A DNA stretch of 64,000 bases from NCBI GenBank assembly GCA_027422505.1, contig JAPQWV010000485.1, positions 248,001 through 312,000 of the forward strand. Reading direction: 5' to 3'. Source of the DNA: Craterostigma plantagineum. Lineage: Eukaryota; Streptophyta; Magnoliopsida; Lamiales; Linderniaceae. The notes below the pieces were generated by a model, which saw only the letters and a program-made list of their open reading frames with translations, did not search any database and was not told where the DNA came from. The translations under genes were made by a program, and so were the position numbers. This document shows, in pieces, positions 1 through 10,850 of this stretch (the first letter of the stretch is position 1; each line of letters begins with the position of its first letter).

Positions 1-199
1 GCTTTCCAGCACTCGAATCACTTTCTAATGTATGGAGAAAACATGTTTCAGTAATAGATTATGTAGAAAAAGAAGGATGAAAAAAAGGGTAATCTTCTAT
101 TATTTTGAATTATAGAAATACAAATATGACATAGGTATTTATAGAGTTTCTAAAGATAATATATTAAGTAAATATTCTCTACGATTCCTAAGAACTCAT

Positions 200-705
200 G
201 ATTACAGAAATCATATCTTTATCCAAATCATCCCATGATTAGAGGAACGATCACCCCCCCCCCAAGTTGGTGCGTAAATGTTCGTCATGCCCAACTTGCT
301 TGTAAGAAATTCGAAGGTTGATTTGGACAGTGTTATCAATGGCGTATGGCGGGACATGGCGGAAAGCCAAAATCCCGCCATATATCCATGGCGTGGCGGG
401 AATATGGCGGATAGCGGACAGCCAAAACACCGCCACGCCATACCGCCATGGCGGGAATTAAACACCACTGGATTTGGATAGTCTTTTGGTGAGAATGTCA
501 GCTATCTGTTGAGATGATGGAACAAAAGGCATGCAGATAGTTCCACCTTCAAGTTTTTCCTTAATGAAATGCCGGTCAATCTCAATGTGTTTTGTTCGAT
601 CATGCTGAACAGGATTTGAGCTATGCTGATTGCTGCTTTGTTATCACAGGACAGCTTCATCGGAATCTCAATAGGCGCTTTAAGCTCATCTAAAACTCAG
701 CCATA
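200..705 (-). pseudogene. Ty1/copia 3' fragment (RNase H end of pol plus leader into LTR), in PIG-O intron 7, copy A
   Basis: Read on the minus strand, 479-700 encodes a copia RNase H tail with recognisable pieces such as [32 protein letters not shown] and [11 protein letters not shown]. After an interruption at 328-470 the frame resumes with [16 protein letters not shown], the usual copia C-terminus, and stops. A two-base loss near 625 breaks the frame. AT-rich sequence from about 60 to 200 may be the remaining LTR; it runs up to the intron acceptor. The element is dead. Confidence 0.8.
328..470. mobile_element. Small hAT-type MITE, 143 bp, TSD GATTTGGA
   Basis: The 8-base duplication GATTTGGA stands at 320-327 and 471-478. 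The ends are CAGTGTTATCAATGGCG and, reversed, CAGTGGTGTTTAATTCCCGCC, both starting CAGTG. The interior is made of short ATGGCGG/CCGCCAT repeats and has no coding capacity. It interrupts the C-terminus of the copia fragment, so it inserted after that element. Confidence 0.85.
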
Positions 706-728
706 ATATCTCGCATAAACCATGAGCC

Positions 729-973
729 ATTGCCTATTTAATCTGTTGACCTCTAGATCCCAGATAACGACTTTCGATCACTTTCCTGCATTGTGAGTCC
801 TCAACTAATGGGATGCTTGTGCAACGCCGTATGGTGAGCCAAGAACGCTGAGGGAATGGATGTAAGAGGGCATTGCACAAGCATCCCATTCGTTGACGAC
901 TCACAAGCAGGAAAGTGAACTCAGATCGAAAGTCGTTATCTGGGACCTAGAGGTCAACAGATTAAATAGGCAA
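729..973 (+). other. Long imperfect hairpin made from inverted NEN-like 5' sequence, copy A
   Basis: The left arm 729-828 is the reverse complement of the right arm about 868-973. There are only a few mismatches and one 6-base gap across about 100 base pairs, and a loop of about 40 bases. The right arm runs into the coding start of the NEN-like pseudogene ([18 protein letters not shown]), so the left arm is an inverted copy of that gene's 5' end. Transcription would give a fold-back of the size and imperfection of a young MIRNA or siRNA precursor. Expression is not shown by the sequence. Confidence 0.75.
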
Positions 974-1432
974 TTATTGGAGTTCGGGGCGATCGTAGTA
1001 TGCCTGATTAGGTTTATCGAGATTGACTCTTTTAGTTCGTTAGTTAGACCTAAAGAAGAAGACGAACATAATATTCGGTTGCTAAGCATCAATAGCGGCA
1101 TAAACGAAGTTGGTCTTCTGTTTAATGCTCCGTTTTTTAGAGATTGCCGCTAGGGTTCGACACCTATTACACGGGAATACATGGATAATTTTCAACTCAG
1201 AATTTGACATAAAGCATTTGGAAAACGCTATTGGAGAACTTCCAGAGAATAATAAAAATCATCGATGCGATGCATATAACAAAAAAATTTAATCAAAAGC
1301 CAACGGCGGAAAGTTAGCAGATTTCGCAAAATATTTTGGGCTCGGTCCACAAACTCATAGAACTTTGGATGATGCATGCCTAACTTTTGAAGTCATAAAA
1401 CACTGTTATGTCAATATCAGTATGTATTAAAG
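890..1432 (+). pseudogene. NEN-like DEDDh exonuclease fragment, copy A
   Basis: The translation resembles plant NEN1-4 proteins (DnaQ-like 3'-5' exonucleases acting in sieve-element nuclear breakdown). It has VIWDLE (DxE motif), [29 protein letters not shown] and [14 protein letters not shown] (H-x4-D motif of DEDDh enzymes). A stop or frame change near 1153 separates the halves, and another stop lies at 1290. It has no introns and stands on the strand opposite to PIG-O inside intron 7, so it is a captured or retroposed fragment. About 180 codons of the N-terminal nuclease domain remain. Confidence 0.75.
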
Positions 1433-1454
1433 TAAATGGTTTTGAGGGTTGATA

Positions 1455-1790
1455 AGCTTGTGCAACGCCGTATGGTGCACCGAGAATGCTGAGGGAATGG
1501 TGTAAGAGAGTGTCGCACAAGCATCCCATTCGTTGAGGACTCACAATGCAGGAAAGTGAACTCAAATTGGAAGTCCTTATCTGGGACCTAGAGGTCAACA
1601 TATTAAATGGACAATTGTTGGAGTTCGAGGCGATCGTAGTATGCCTGATTAGGTTTATCGAGATTGACTCTTTTAGTTCGTTAGTTAGACCTTAAGAAGA
1701 AGACGGAGATAATATTCGGTTGCTAAGCATCAATAGCGGGATAAACGAAGTTGGTCTTCTGTTTAATGTTCCGTTTTATTTAGTAAGAAT
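1455..1790 (+). pseudogene. Second, partial NEN-like repeat, copy A
   Basis: This repeats about 330 bases of the first fragment: the hairpin loop and right arm (GCTTGTGCAACGCCGTATGG onward), then the first ~70 codons ([20 protein letters not shown]). It differs from the first copy at roughly one base in ten to fifteen, so the internal duplication is older than the 55.5-kb duplication. An in-frame TAA follows the LVRP motif. Only about ten bases of the left hairpin arm remain here. Confidence 0.7.
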
Positions 1791-2378
1791 CAACAAAGGC
1801 CAACACTAAGCTCATACCAGCGCGCTCATCATCATCAAAACTTCAAACAGTTAAGTAAGCATCAACAAAACTGCCTTTTTTTATATAATCATTGTGATTT
1901 CACAGCTCCAATTTTTGTTTAGTTGTGCCCACAGACATTATAGCCGATGCTTCCACTACTTTGCTTCCACGGGACGTAATAATCGTCAAACTGACTTGCA
2001 TATTGGACCAATCTATTGTTTCCACCCACCTAGAACTGCTACCGCTAAAAAGGTGACGAACAGAGGCAATCTCTTCAATAATTCGAAGAAATTGTGGAGC
2101 CGGATCTAGAGCAACCACGATATAATACGCTAATGCATAATGTGAACTATGACTTTCCAGCTTATCTTAACCGCATATCCAAATAAAGAACGTGTTTTTC
2201 TGAGTCCAAATTCAACCCTATCCTTGGTTGATGTTCATTATTTGTGGATTCCAATTCAAAAAGAATGGAACTGACATCCATCTTCACAAAAACAATTTTT
2301 GATATGAGGATCTGATAAGAATTCGGCAAAATTCAGAACCCAATTGCCAGTCAAGAGGGACTTTCTCGCAAAATTTAC

Positions 2379-3744
2379 CTCTATGATATTGTTGTACTGC
2401 TCTAACTTGTCAGTCATTGCTGTAGATTCTACGCCAAATATGTGTCCAGCGTGATCCTGTTCCATGTACAAATAACAAAAGGTTAAAAACCACTACCATT
2501 ATAAGAACAAAAACAAAAAGCTTACCACCCCAAGAAAATGAGCTATCAAAACGTCCCAATCGTCTTCATGCAAGGCAGGGAATAAATTTTCGATGCAGCC
2601 ATTGTCAACCTGCCCAATGACAAGAGTTGAAATAGGTGAACGAAAAGTAGTACGTTGAATTTTACAACATAAATTTGTTTTGTGTTGACTGTAAAATTAA
2701 AAAAAAATATTATAAAAGAAAATACCGTATCTAGATCTTTGACATTAAAAGAAGGAAAAGGGTAAGACTTGATGAAATGATCCGGGAATAGCTGCGTCCA
2801 CGTGTCATCACCCATCATCACCACCCTTTTACCATTTTGAACTAACTGAAACAACACAAGTAATATCCATCACAGAACATAAACCAACATAAAAATTAAT
2901 GTTGCTTTTTCATTATCAACCATCCATGAATCTTACTTTGTAGAGGTATACGGGTCAGACCTGATGAATCAAGTTATCTTCAACAATTGCTGGTGCACCA
3001 AAACTATTTCCTATATCAATAAAAGTGGGGAGGCCACCGGTAGTCAAACCCTTAAGAGAGAATGTCATAACAATGTTAGCAACAAAGGGGAGAGAATAAC
3101 AAATTGTAGAAGAAGCTAGCTAATACAAGTACCACATAATCACCTTTAGGCGTTGCAAGCTAGTGGTGGGAGGATCAGCTATCGCTTTAAAGATTCTAGA
3201 GGATGATTGGTTCTGACTAGCAACTTTATGCAATACTTGTAACTTATCCATCCAAGGTTTCTTTTCTGCAAAACAGAAATACGAACATACAAGTTGAATC
3301 CTTCCTTCCTAGAGCAGGGCATAGAAACAAAACTAGAGGAAAATAAAAACTGAGGCATTTTCCTGGAAAGAACGTGCTGGGGGCAGCAAAATCAAATCTG
3401 CAATGAGAACCAACTGCTTGTTAAAGAGTCAAATTCAAGCTTGCTGATACAAGACATAGAGAAACAATATGAAAGAACCTAAGAGCGTCCAGAACAATTA
3501 TGACAAGGCGCTCAACGGCGGGTTTAGTCCAACAAGAACCATCTTTTGTCTGATTGGAATTCTTAGGCGGGGAAAAGCAAGGAGACTTGTAAACGTCGTC
3601 ACACTGACTATACTCAGAGAGTTCATAACGAGTGAGAAGAAAACCCCTGATGAATAGTAAAATGGAAAAACCGTGAAGAAGGAATAGAAGAAGCATTGCT
3701 AGAATCCTCCGCTTCCATTTCAAATGCCCACAACTTTCGCTCAT
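2379..3744 (-). CDS. PIGO: PIG-O (GPI ethanolamine phosphate transferase 3), exons 1-7, copy A, cut by the window edge
   Basis: This is the 5' half of the enzyme that adds ethanolamine phosphate to the third mannose of the GPI anchor in the ER. Exons on the minus strand: 3479-3744, 3363-3397, 3144-3265, 2961-3050, 2726-2845, 2526-2609 and 2379-2456. Exon 1 has an N-terminal hydrophobic anchor ([18 protein letters not shown]) and the catalytic-site motif VLDALR. Exon 4 contains [12 protein letters not shown], exon 5 has MMGDDTW and exon 7 starts [11 protein letters not shown], all family hallmarks. Exon 8 would begin just left of base 1, because the intron-7 acceptor lies at the edge. Exon 2 joins exon 3 in frame only with a GA donor (3362-3361), not GT. 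The ATG at 3744 opens the only long frame and is followed at once by the membrane anchor. Confidence 0.9.
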
Positions 3745-5340
3745 TGCACAATATGCCCTGTGAAATCAATTAGGTCCAATAAGTACAGCTTCAAAATAGA
3801 AAGCAGATGCATAACAAAAAAAGACAGCCCCACGTGCAACGGAATGGTTTAAAATCAACACAGGAAAACCCAAAACCATGGCATCTTACTCGGACGAAGG
3901 GGTGACCCTCACACGATTCCAAACCCTAATTTCAAGCTTTTGCACCCCAGTCCAATTGATCTCAGCTGATGCGGTTCCTCAAACTCTTCGACGGCCGATT
4001 GCCACTGAATTAACTCTGATCAAGAAACAGTCTACTGAGTACGGATCAAGGATGACATTCGCATGTCTCGACTGTAAAGTAATGTAATGGACGGTTTTCA
4101 GTTCAGATTGATGTAATTAGTATTTTGTTAAACCATACTCTTCAGTCTTCACTAGAGTTTAGCTGGCCATCAAACCCAGCATTCCAACCGAATTCTTTAA
4201 CCCGACCCGAATGTCACGGATCGCACCCAAACGGGAAATGATGGATAATTAGTTATTAGTCCCTAAACAATTTATGTTATGCAAATCTACGCCATCCAAC
4301 TGAAGAGGAAAATTGCCTGAATAATAACGGATCGCTATTACATCAAGAGGACACTGATTAGAACAAAATCATAGAAAAGGCAAGCAGAATGGTCAAAGTC
4401 AACAGCTAAATTAAGTGACAAACAACGAATATTTCGATCGGAAATTGGACCAAGCTAATCCTTATATCTCTAAATTACAAGCAAATGTCAGTAAGGTGGC
4501 CCCATATTCGATACATCTATGAAGAACCTAGAGAAAATAAAGGGGCTTGAAACAAATCTTGTACAAATAAGGAGAGCGGACAGATCTAAGCTAGTGACTC
4601 AGAGCAAAACTCGTGGACTCGTTACTTTCTCGACTCCATGCATTTTTACTAAAACCGTATGCCTTTGCCTTTTCAAAATTCAAATTCAACAACCAAGACA
4701 GTAAACGGACACAGCCAAACATGCAAAAGAATAAAAGAACAAATCATATAACCTATTTTCTACGGTACAAGAAAACACCCCAGAAGTTCAAGACATTATA
4801 GTCCTCCTTCCACTACGCTAAAGCTGAGCGCTTACATGACAACGAAAATTTTCAAGAAAAGAAAAACGAACGGGAAAAAGTATAACAAACAGAGCGAAGT
4901 CAAAGCGAACCATAAATAAATAAACACACATTACGATAATGTCGCCGATGCGTACCGACAGAAGACGATGAGAACTCGACGAGTCTTTTTCCGATTGAAG
5001 AATCACACCCACCCTACTACGAGGACACTAAAAACCACCCTAATTCCATCACAAACAACCAAAAATCAATTAGAGGACGAACAACATACAGAACCGAAAA
5101 ATAAGAGAAATCATGCGATAATTAAAACAAAAGAAGGAAATTTTCAGCAAGCGACAGCTTTTTATTTTCCTCGAAACCAAGAGATTGAATTGGAGGATGA
5201 AGAGTGGCTTCTTTCTTTCGTTTACGGGGCAAATAAAATAGGGTTCGCATTGCGAGTGGTGACAAAATTACCTAAACACCCCTCACGCATCTTTGATTCT
5301 TTTGTTACGTCGAACCACTAAATTGAATGAAACCCAAATC
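3745..5340. other. Upstream region of PIG-O copy A, no convincing gene
   Basis: 1.6 kb with short chance frames only. On the minus strand the part near 5300-4800 looks like plant leader sequence (CT-rich and AG-poor stretches, then T-rich intron-like DNA), so a 5'UTR with an intron before the PIG-O ATG is possible. I see no protein similarity. Copy B equivalent: 59277-60880. Confidence 0.4.
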
Positions 5341-5350
5341 ATATATTTTA

Positions 5351-5370
5351 TTTTGGGCCGCGGCCCAAAA
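5351..5370. promoter_or_regulatory. Perfect 20-bp palindrome with two inverted site II (TGGGCC) elements, copy A
   Basis: TTTTGGGCCGCGGCCCAAAA reads the same on both strands and holds two head-to-head TGGGCC boxes, the TCP-bound site II motif common in plant housekeeping promoters. It lies 1.6 kb before the PIG-O ATG, where a long leader could begin. Function is inferred. Confidence 0.5.
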
Positions 5371-5708
5371 AAGGACCAATTGTGAAACGTGGCACTCTTA
5401 CACGCTATCATATCCATGTTGGTCTTGGGTATAACCAACTTAATTTATACTATTTAAATTATACGATGTTATGTGTCACAATATTAATGGGCTTGGGTTA
5501 TCGTTGGTGTCAAATCAAGTCACACATCGAATAATTAGAAGATTTGAGAGCTCCTTATAAGCTTGTGGGCTAACTCTATCTATTGCCAATTGGTTTTAGA
5601 GAGAGCTCACAAGCTTATTTAGGTTTGGGCTTGGGCTAAAATTGGACCTCAAAAATTCTTAAAATGATACCCAAGTGGTTAGGTATGACTAGATCATAAG
5701 GTTATACC

Positions 5709-6559
5709 TAGGAGTGTAAATGAGTCGAGCTCGAGCCGAGCTCGGCTCATTTTCCTGGCTCGAGCTCGGGCTCGACATATCTGCATTAGGCTCGAGCTCG
5801 AGCTCGAGCTCGATGAGCTATACATTTCCAAGCTCGAGCTCGAGCTCGATAGGAATATTTAGGCTCGAGTTCGGCTCGTGAACTCGGGTACTTGTCGAGT
5901 TCAAGCCTAAATCTATAAAAAAAAACGAAAAAAAAGCAGCTTTCACCTAAAGATGGAAATGGAATCTCTCTGAAATTTGAAGTTCACTGAAAATTGTCGC
6001 ATAGCAATACCAAAAGAAATAAGCTGCCGAAGGAAATGAGCTCGAGTACACTGAAAATGGAATCTCTCGTCGACCTTTCTCGACCAGCAGCCGAAGGAGA
6101 TAGCTGAGCTGCCACGACAAAGCTTCGCAGGCAGCGTCCGACGGCCGCGACGTAATGGTTCCCCCTCAAGAAGACGATCGGAAGAGAAGAAGATGAAAAG
6201 ACGACGAAGTACTGGGCGCCTTTTTGTGTTTGGTAATATGATAAAAAGTGACGGCTGGAATAACATATAAAAGAACCCTAAATTGTTGGGCTTTACTCTA
6301 TTGGGCCAAAACGGCCAAAACAAGGTAAAGATATAATTTAAAATTAAGAAATATATAATTAAAAGTAAATAAATAGAAAGCTCACGAGCCTGTTCATGAG
6401 CTTTTGAACAACGGTGACTGGGCTCGAGCTCGAGCTCGATAAGAAAAGCTCGAGCTCGATAAAAATGAGCTCGAGCTCATTTTTCTCGAGTTCGAGCTGA
6501 GCTTTTGTCGAGCCGGCTCATCGAGTTCGTGAGCCGGCTCGACTCATCTTACACCCCTA
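5709..6559. mobile_element. Non-autonomous hAT element, 851 bp, TSD GTTATACC, copy A
   Basis: GTTATACC flanks it at 5701-5708 and 6560-6567. The terminal inverted repeats are TAGGRGTGTAA(G)ATGAGTCGAGC-like. Both subterminal regions are dense in GAGCTC/CTCGAG hexamers in alternating orientation, so the ends can fold on themselves. The middle has no transposase; it holds an open minus-strand frame (5943-6323) of unknown origin. It belongs to the same family as the element at 9460-10272. Confidence 0.9.
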
Positions 6560-6560
6560 G

Positions 6561-6622
6561 TTATACCCAATTGGAAGTCATTTAATCTTGCTTATACCCA
6601 ATTGGAAGTCATTTTATTTTGC
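6561..6622. repeat. Two tandem copies of a 31-bp sequence beside the hAT element
   Basis: TTATACCCAATTGGAAGTCA and the following bases occur twice in a row, immediately after the right target duplication of the hAT element. The same doublet is in copy B from about 62078. Confidence 0.8.
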
Positions 6623-6703
6623 AAATGTGAACTTATACCGGAAAGAATTATTATTGTGTCGAGATAATAATGAGGTTCAGATTCGGTATAAGTGCCTCTT
6701 GAT

Positions 6704-7468
6704 TAGGGGTGTTCATTAATTGGGTGACTTAATTAACCCGTCCAAATCATTTTCGATTCGGGTCAATTGGTTTGGTTTTTGAGTTAATGAGCGGATTAAA
6801 CGGGGGATCCAATTTATTAATTGGGGGGAATGGTTTTGGGTATTTGGTCACATAAATAAGTTTGGGGCTCTCTCGAAATCCGAACTAGCCCTCTTATTTA
6901 TATATAATTAATATTATTATACTTTTTAAAGATTTATATAATATATAAATAAAATATTACTTTATATAATTTTACTTAAAATTTACTACCTCCGTCCCAA
7001 ACGATTTTGGACATTTGGGGTTTTGCACGGTTTTTAAGAAACTAAATATTTTAATAATATAGTACAATCAAAAGGTAAAAAAATGTATATTTTGACACGC
7101 CCTTTGAGAATATTTAATATTATTATATTGATTGTTTATGATAGTTTTTTGCTAAATAAGGAAATGTCCAAAACAGTTTGGGACGCCCGATATAGTAAAA
7201 TGTCCAAAACGGTTTGGGACGGAGGGAGTATTATATAATACACGTTTTGTCATCTCTCATCTAATGTAATATATTATATTTATATCATTGTAAGCAAGCT
7301 TGTTAATTGGTTTTAACAAAACGAAACCAGTTAACCGAATAACCCGAGAACCAAACTAGTTAAGTGGTTTTGGTCCAGTTTGCGGGTGGTTGTCTCAACT
7401 GTTAAAATCCAAATAACCCCAAACCGAATAACCCAAAAACCGATAATTAACCCATCTAAACACCCCTA
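6704..7468. mobile_element. Second hAT element, 765 bp, TSD CTCTTGAT, copy A
   Basis: CTCTTGAT lies at 6696-6703 and 7469-7476. The ends are TAGGGGTGTTCA and TAAACACCCCTA. Its subterminal parts carry AACCC/GGGTT and GGTTTTTG-like repeats, unlike the GAGCTC family. No transposase is present. A Stowaway-like element is nested inside it. Confidence 0.88.
6986..7228. mobile_element. Stowaway/mariner-type MITE nested in hAT, 243 bp, TSD TA, copy A
   Basis: The ends CTACCTCCGTCCCAAACG and, reversed, CTCCCTCCGTCCCAAACC match the Tc1/mariner Stowaway consensus, with TA on each side. There is no coding capacity. It is nested in the hAT element at 6704-7468. Confidence 0.9.
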
Positions 7469-7599
7469 CTCTTGATGGAGCAAAAATAATATTGTTATGA
7501 GTTCGCATTTAAAGTTCAAGGGACGAAGTCACTGATCTTTTTTTATCATAGTAAATTCAACTATAGCCCATATGGTTATACTAAAATGCACCTTACTAC

Positions 7600-10500
7600 T
7601 GTTGGGGTAGGCCCGATTAATCGACGCCGGCCCCCGAACAGCTCAACGTGGCGATAGCGGAAGCGCGTTTTGAACCGAGCGGCGTAGGGTGCCGAATTTT
7701 CGATTTTCAACATCTAAATTCGACCTAACGCCCTTCGGCTTCTCCCGAGGGCTCAAGATACTGCCCTGAGCCTCAGGAGACCACGTCTAATTCGAACTTC
7801 TCAAATTCGAATTTAGTACAACTGTATTCGAATTAATAACTTCATTCCAAACTAGTTCGAACAAAGCGGCAGCCGACAGCGTTTCGACTGTTTGGCGACC
7901 GAAATGATTTCCGATCAATACCAAATTTTCCAGAATGATTCTACACTTCCCGATGATTGTAACGTGGGGTCTTTAGAATCATTCCGATGTCGTTTGGTAT
8001 TTTTCGCAAAACCAAATCAGTGGTTCGAAATTATCAATTCGACTAAAGCGGCAGTATGCCGTCTTTCAACAGTTTGATAACCGAAATGATATCCGATCGA
8101 TACCAAATTTTCCAGATTGATTCTAAACTTCCCGAAGATCGTAACGAGGGGTCTTTTGAATCATTACGATATCGTTTGTATTTTTCGTAAAATCAAATCA
8201 GTAAGGTTCGAAATATACCGTCGGTGTACGTGAATGCACCTCGGATGGACGTCGCAACACCTCGTCTGGCTCCCGGGGCTTCCGGGCTAGATTGTCACGC
8301 CGGTATGACCTTGATCGAACCTCCGAGACTGCTCCCGATGGCTAGCGCAGTTCGGTTCGGGCGTCGGGACTCGTCAAACGATCCCGTAGCTTGACGTGGC
8401 TTGACAAGTTATAACTTCAACTCACTTTATTTCTTTTCTCTCTAGTTTATTTGTTAAACCAAGTACCAAGTACATCAGCCCCTCATATTTCTCACGTTGG
8501 CCTTTTTTTTCATTTATGCATGTCTCTTTTTTGGTTTTCAACACCTAAGCACATGAGGTGTCACATTGTGCTTGTAGTATAATTCCACTAACACTTGTCA
8601 TGTTATTGAATGAATGAGTCACTTGCCACCTCAACCATTGTGGCAAACATGGAATTGACACATGTTCAATGATCAAGTCAAGATGCATATTTTCAATTAA
8701 TTCCACTTCGGCCCATGAGGTTTCCAAATTCTCAATTTAGTCCCTCAATTTTAAGTAATAAAATAATTAAATCCAATCTAATTATTTTATTTACAATTGA
8801 GCCTCATTTAGTTAATTAATTAATTAAGCACTTAAGACAATCTTAAGTCCTAATTATTCCCGTGACCCTCACCGGAGCTTAACTAAATCGTCGACACTTC
8901 GTATCAACTATGCCACTACCTCAACGAATCCCATTCGTTAGGTTCCAGAGAAAAGCCCGCCGTTTTCGTTCAAGTTCATTACCATTTTTAAGCGCGACTC
9001 TCTAGGTCCGTCTCAACTGGCACGGGAGGAATCTGCGAGTCCCGGTATTCGCCTAGCCAATCCCGCGGTACCCGACAGATCCCAGTTGAGAACGAATTTT
9101 GATCTAATTGAAATTCGGGCGAACCGACTATAGTGTATTCATTTAAATACATCTTACGCCTTTCACTTGCGTCCCGGTTAGGTGAGAGCCATGTTAATGT
9201 CAAACTCACTAACCCAACTCTATGTTATAATCGAGACCCAACCGATTATTTAAACTCTGCTTCGTATCTAATACGAGCGAGCTTTCCAAGCTTCGGCCGA
9301 AGGCTTTACAATCGTCGTTTTCCAATTACCTCATAGGACGTTAACCTATACTAATATAGGCAGTGAATTCCGATAGCAGTCAAAACCCGGCAATCACCTC
9401 CTTAAAGTCGGTTGCGTTTCGCCGCTGGCCCGTGTTCTATTTCCAAATACTTGCGAGCCTAGGGGTGTAAGATGAGTCGAGCCGGCTCACGAGCTCGATG
9501 AGCCGGCTCGACAAAAGCTCAGCTCAAGCTCGTTAAAGTTGAGCTCGAGCTCGAGACTGTCGAGCTCGAGCTCGAGCTTTTCTTAACGAGCTCGAGCTCG
9601 AGCTCAATCCACGTTGTTCAAAAGCTCACGAGCCGGCTCGTGAGCTTTCTATTTATTTATTTTTTTATTTATATATTTCTTTATTTTAAGGCCCAATTAG
9701 TAAAATAATCCAACAAACAATTTAACTTCGAATTTATTTAAATGGCCCAATGGTAAAATATCCCAACAAACAATTCTAAAGCCCAACAAACCATTCTAAA
9801 ACCCTACCCTGCGTCACCACCATTACCAAACACCAAATCCCAAACAGTCGTCCATCTTCTTCTACTACCCCGCGTCACCATACACCAAAAAACCCTAATT
9901 ACAGAAGAGAAAATTTCGGCCATTGTTGAGAAACAGCGTAGAAGCTAAGGCACTGCTGAGGAAAAGGAGGGCCATATCTAGCGCTAGATCGAGTGGGAAC
10001 AAACTGTTGAGGGATGGGAAATCTGCAGAGGCATGCGTTGCTTACACAGAAGGGTTAGCTGATTTTTGTAGTTTTTTTATATAGATTTAGGCTCGTGCTC
10101 GAGAAGCACTGGAGCTCACGAGCCGAGCTCGAGCCTAAATATTTCCTATCGAGCTAGATAAAGCTCATCGAGCTCGAGCTCGAGCTCGAGCCTAATGCTG
10201 CTGAGTCGAGCTCGAGCTCGAGCCCGGAAAATGAGCCGAGCTCGGCTCGAGCTCGACTCATTTACACCCCTATGCGAGCCTAGCCAACTAGCGACAAACC
10301 GAAATCGCGAAAGCAAATCCGTCAATGACCCTATCGGTCTAAGGCTGCAATAGTCATTCGTTCAATCATTGACAACATCCTAGTCATGTGATCGGGACGA
10401 ATACGAGCCGAATGTCTGAATACGCGATCTCTCCGATCACCGATATCTCCATCACGATCCACAACCTCTCAGGTAATCGGTGACACTACCGATACTGTGT

Positions 10501-10850
10501 GGTCGTCAATGGATAAGTGATATTCGGATATTTAGTCACCCACCTAGAATCCTTAGACTCACGGACTTTTGATTTAATGCTGAGATTAAGGACCATCCGG
10601 TGTCTCCTCCCTCGTCCCCACGAGAATCAGACGTCCAACTCAAACATTCGGGTGTTATTTATTCATCGCACCGCCAGATGCCAAGCAGACTTTAAATTCG
10701 ATAAATAAATAATAATGCCTTTATTATAATGAAAATAATATTCACGACTTTATTTTGATAGTATATACAATAAAACTGTAGCGACCTATACATCATTGCC
10801 TATACTATTCCTAGTCCTCGTATGGCATTCCGAGGGCACACTCCCAAACA
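7600..10850 (-). repeat. 3' LTR of the long-LTR copia element, with a hAT insertion
   Basis: It matches 15885-18319 along its length. It is about 820 bases longer only because of the hAT element and its duplicated site at 9460-10280. Short open frames inside it are not conserved as proteins and are ignored. Confidence 0.95.
9460..10272. mobile_element. Non-autonomous hAT element, 813 bp, in the LTR, TSD TGCGAGCC
   Basis: TGCGAGCC stands at 9452-9459 and 10273-10280. The ends TAGGGGTGTAAGATGAGTCG and its inverted counterpart are the same as in the element at 5709, as are the GAGCTC-rich subterminal blocks. The sister LTR lacks it, which proves an insertion. The middle (9680-10080) holds unrelated AT-rich, gene-leader-like DNA with no transposase. 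Confidence 0.93.

Larger units (their letters stand above)
1..8484. repeat. Direct large duplication, copy A (continues beyond left edge)
   Basis: The whole block recurs in the same orientation at 55537-64000. Base 1 aligns with 55537 and base 8484 with 64000. By eye the copies differ by about ten substitutions (for example a C/G change near 3993 against 59525) and about a dozen small indels, mostly in homopolymers and in GAGCTC repeats. Both contain the PIG-O 5' half, two hAT elements with identical target duplications and the start of the same LTR insertion, so all of these predate the split. The true ends lie outside the window. It may be a tandem segmental duplication with a period of about 55.5 kb, or an assembly that contains both haplotypes. 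Confidence 0.95.

Noticed and set aside
1900..2118. Minus-strand frame with SGSSSRW that loosely recalls the C-terminal part of NEN proteins
   Set aside because: Similarity is a few residues only, and the opposite strand is also open; not enough to call a gene fragment.
3878..4087. Short open frame starting MASYSDEG upstream of PIG-O
   Set aside because: No recognisable similarity, only 69 codons, unchanged in frame merely because the two copies are nearly identical.
4968..5321. 117-codon plus-strand frame
   Set aside because: Composition is that of untranslated DNA (Lys/Asn/Thr-rich from A-rich sequence); no domain seen; lies in probable leader sequence of the opposite strand.
5400..5700. 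Possible additional MITE with TATAACC-like ends
   Set aside because: Inverted pieces such as GGTATAACC and GGTTATACC are too short and no target duplication is evident.
5943..6323. 126-codon frame inside the hAT element, possible captured gene
   Set aside because: No known motif; frame is interrupted nowhere only because the two copies are recent; no support as a protein.
8988..9336. Frames in the copia LTR that recur in the sister LTR
   Set aside because: They recur because the LTRs are repeats; codon choice and composition give no sign of selection.
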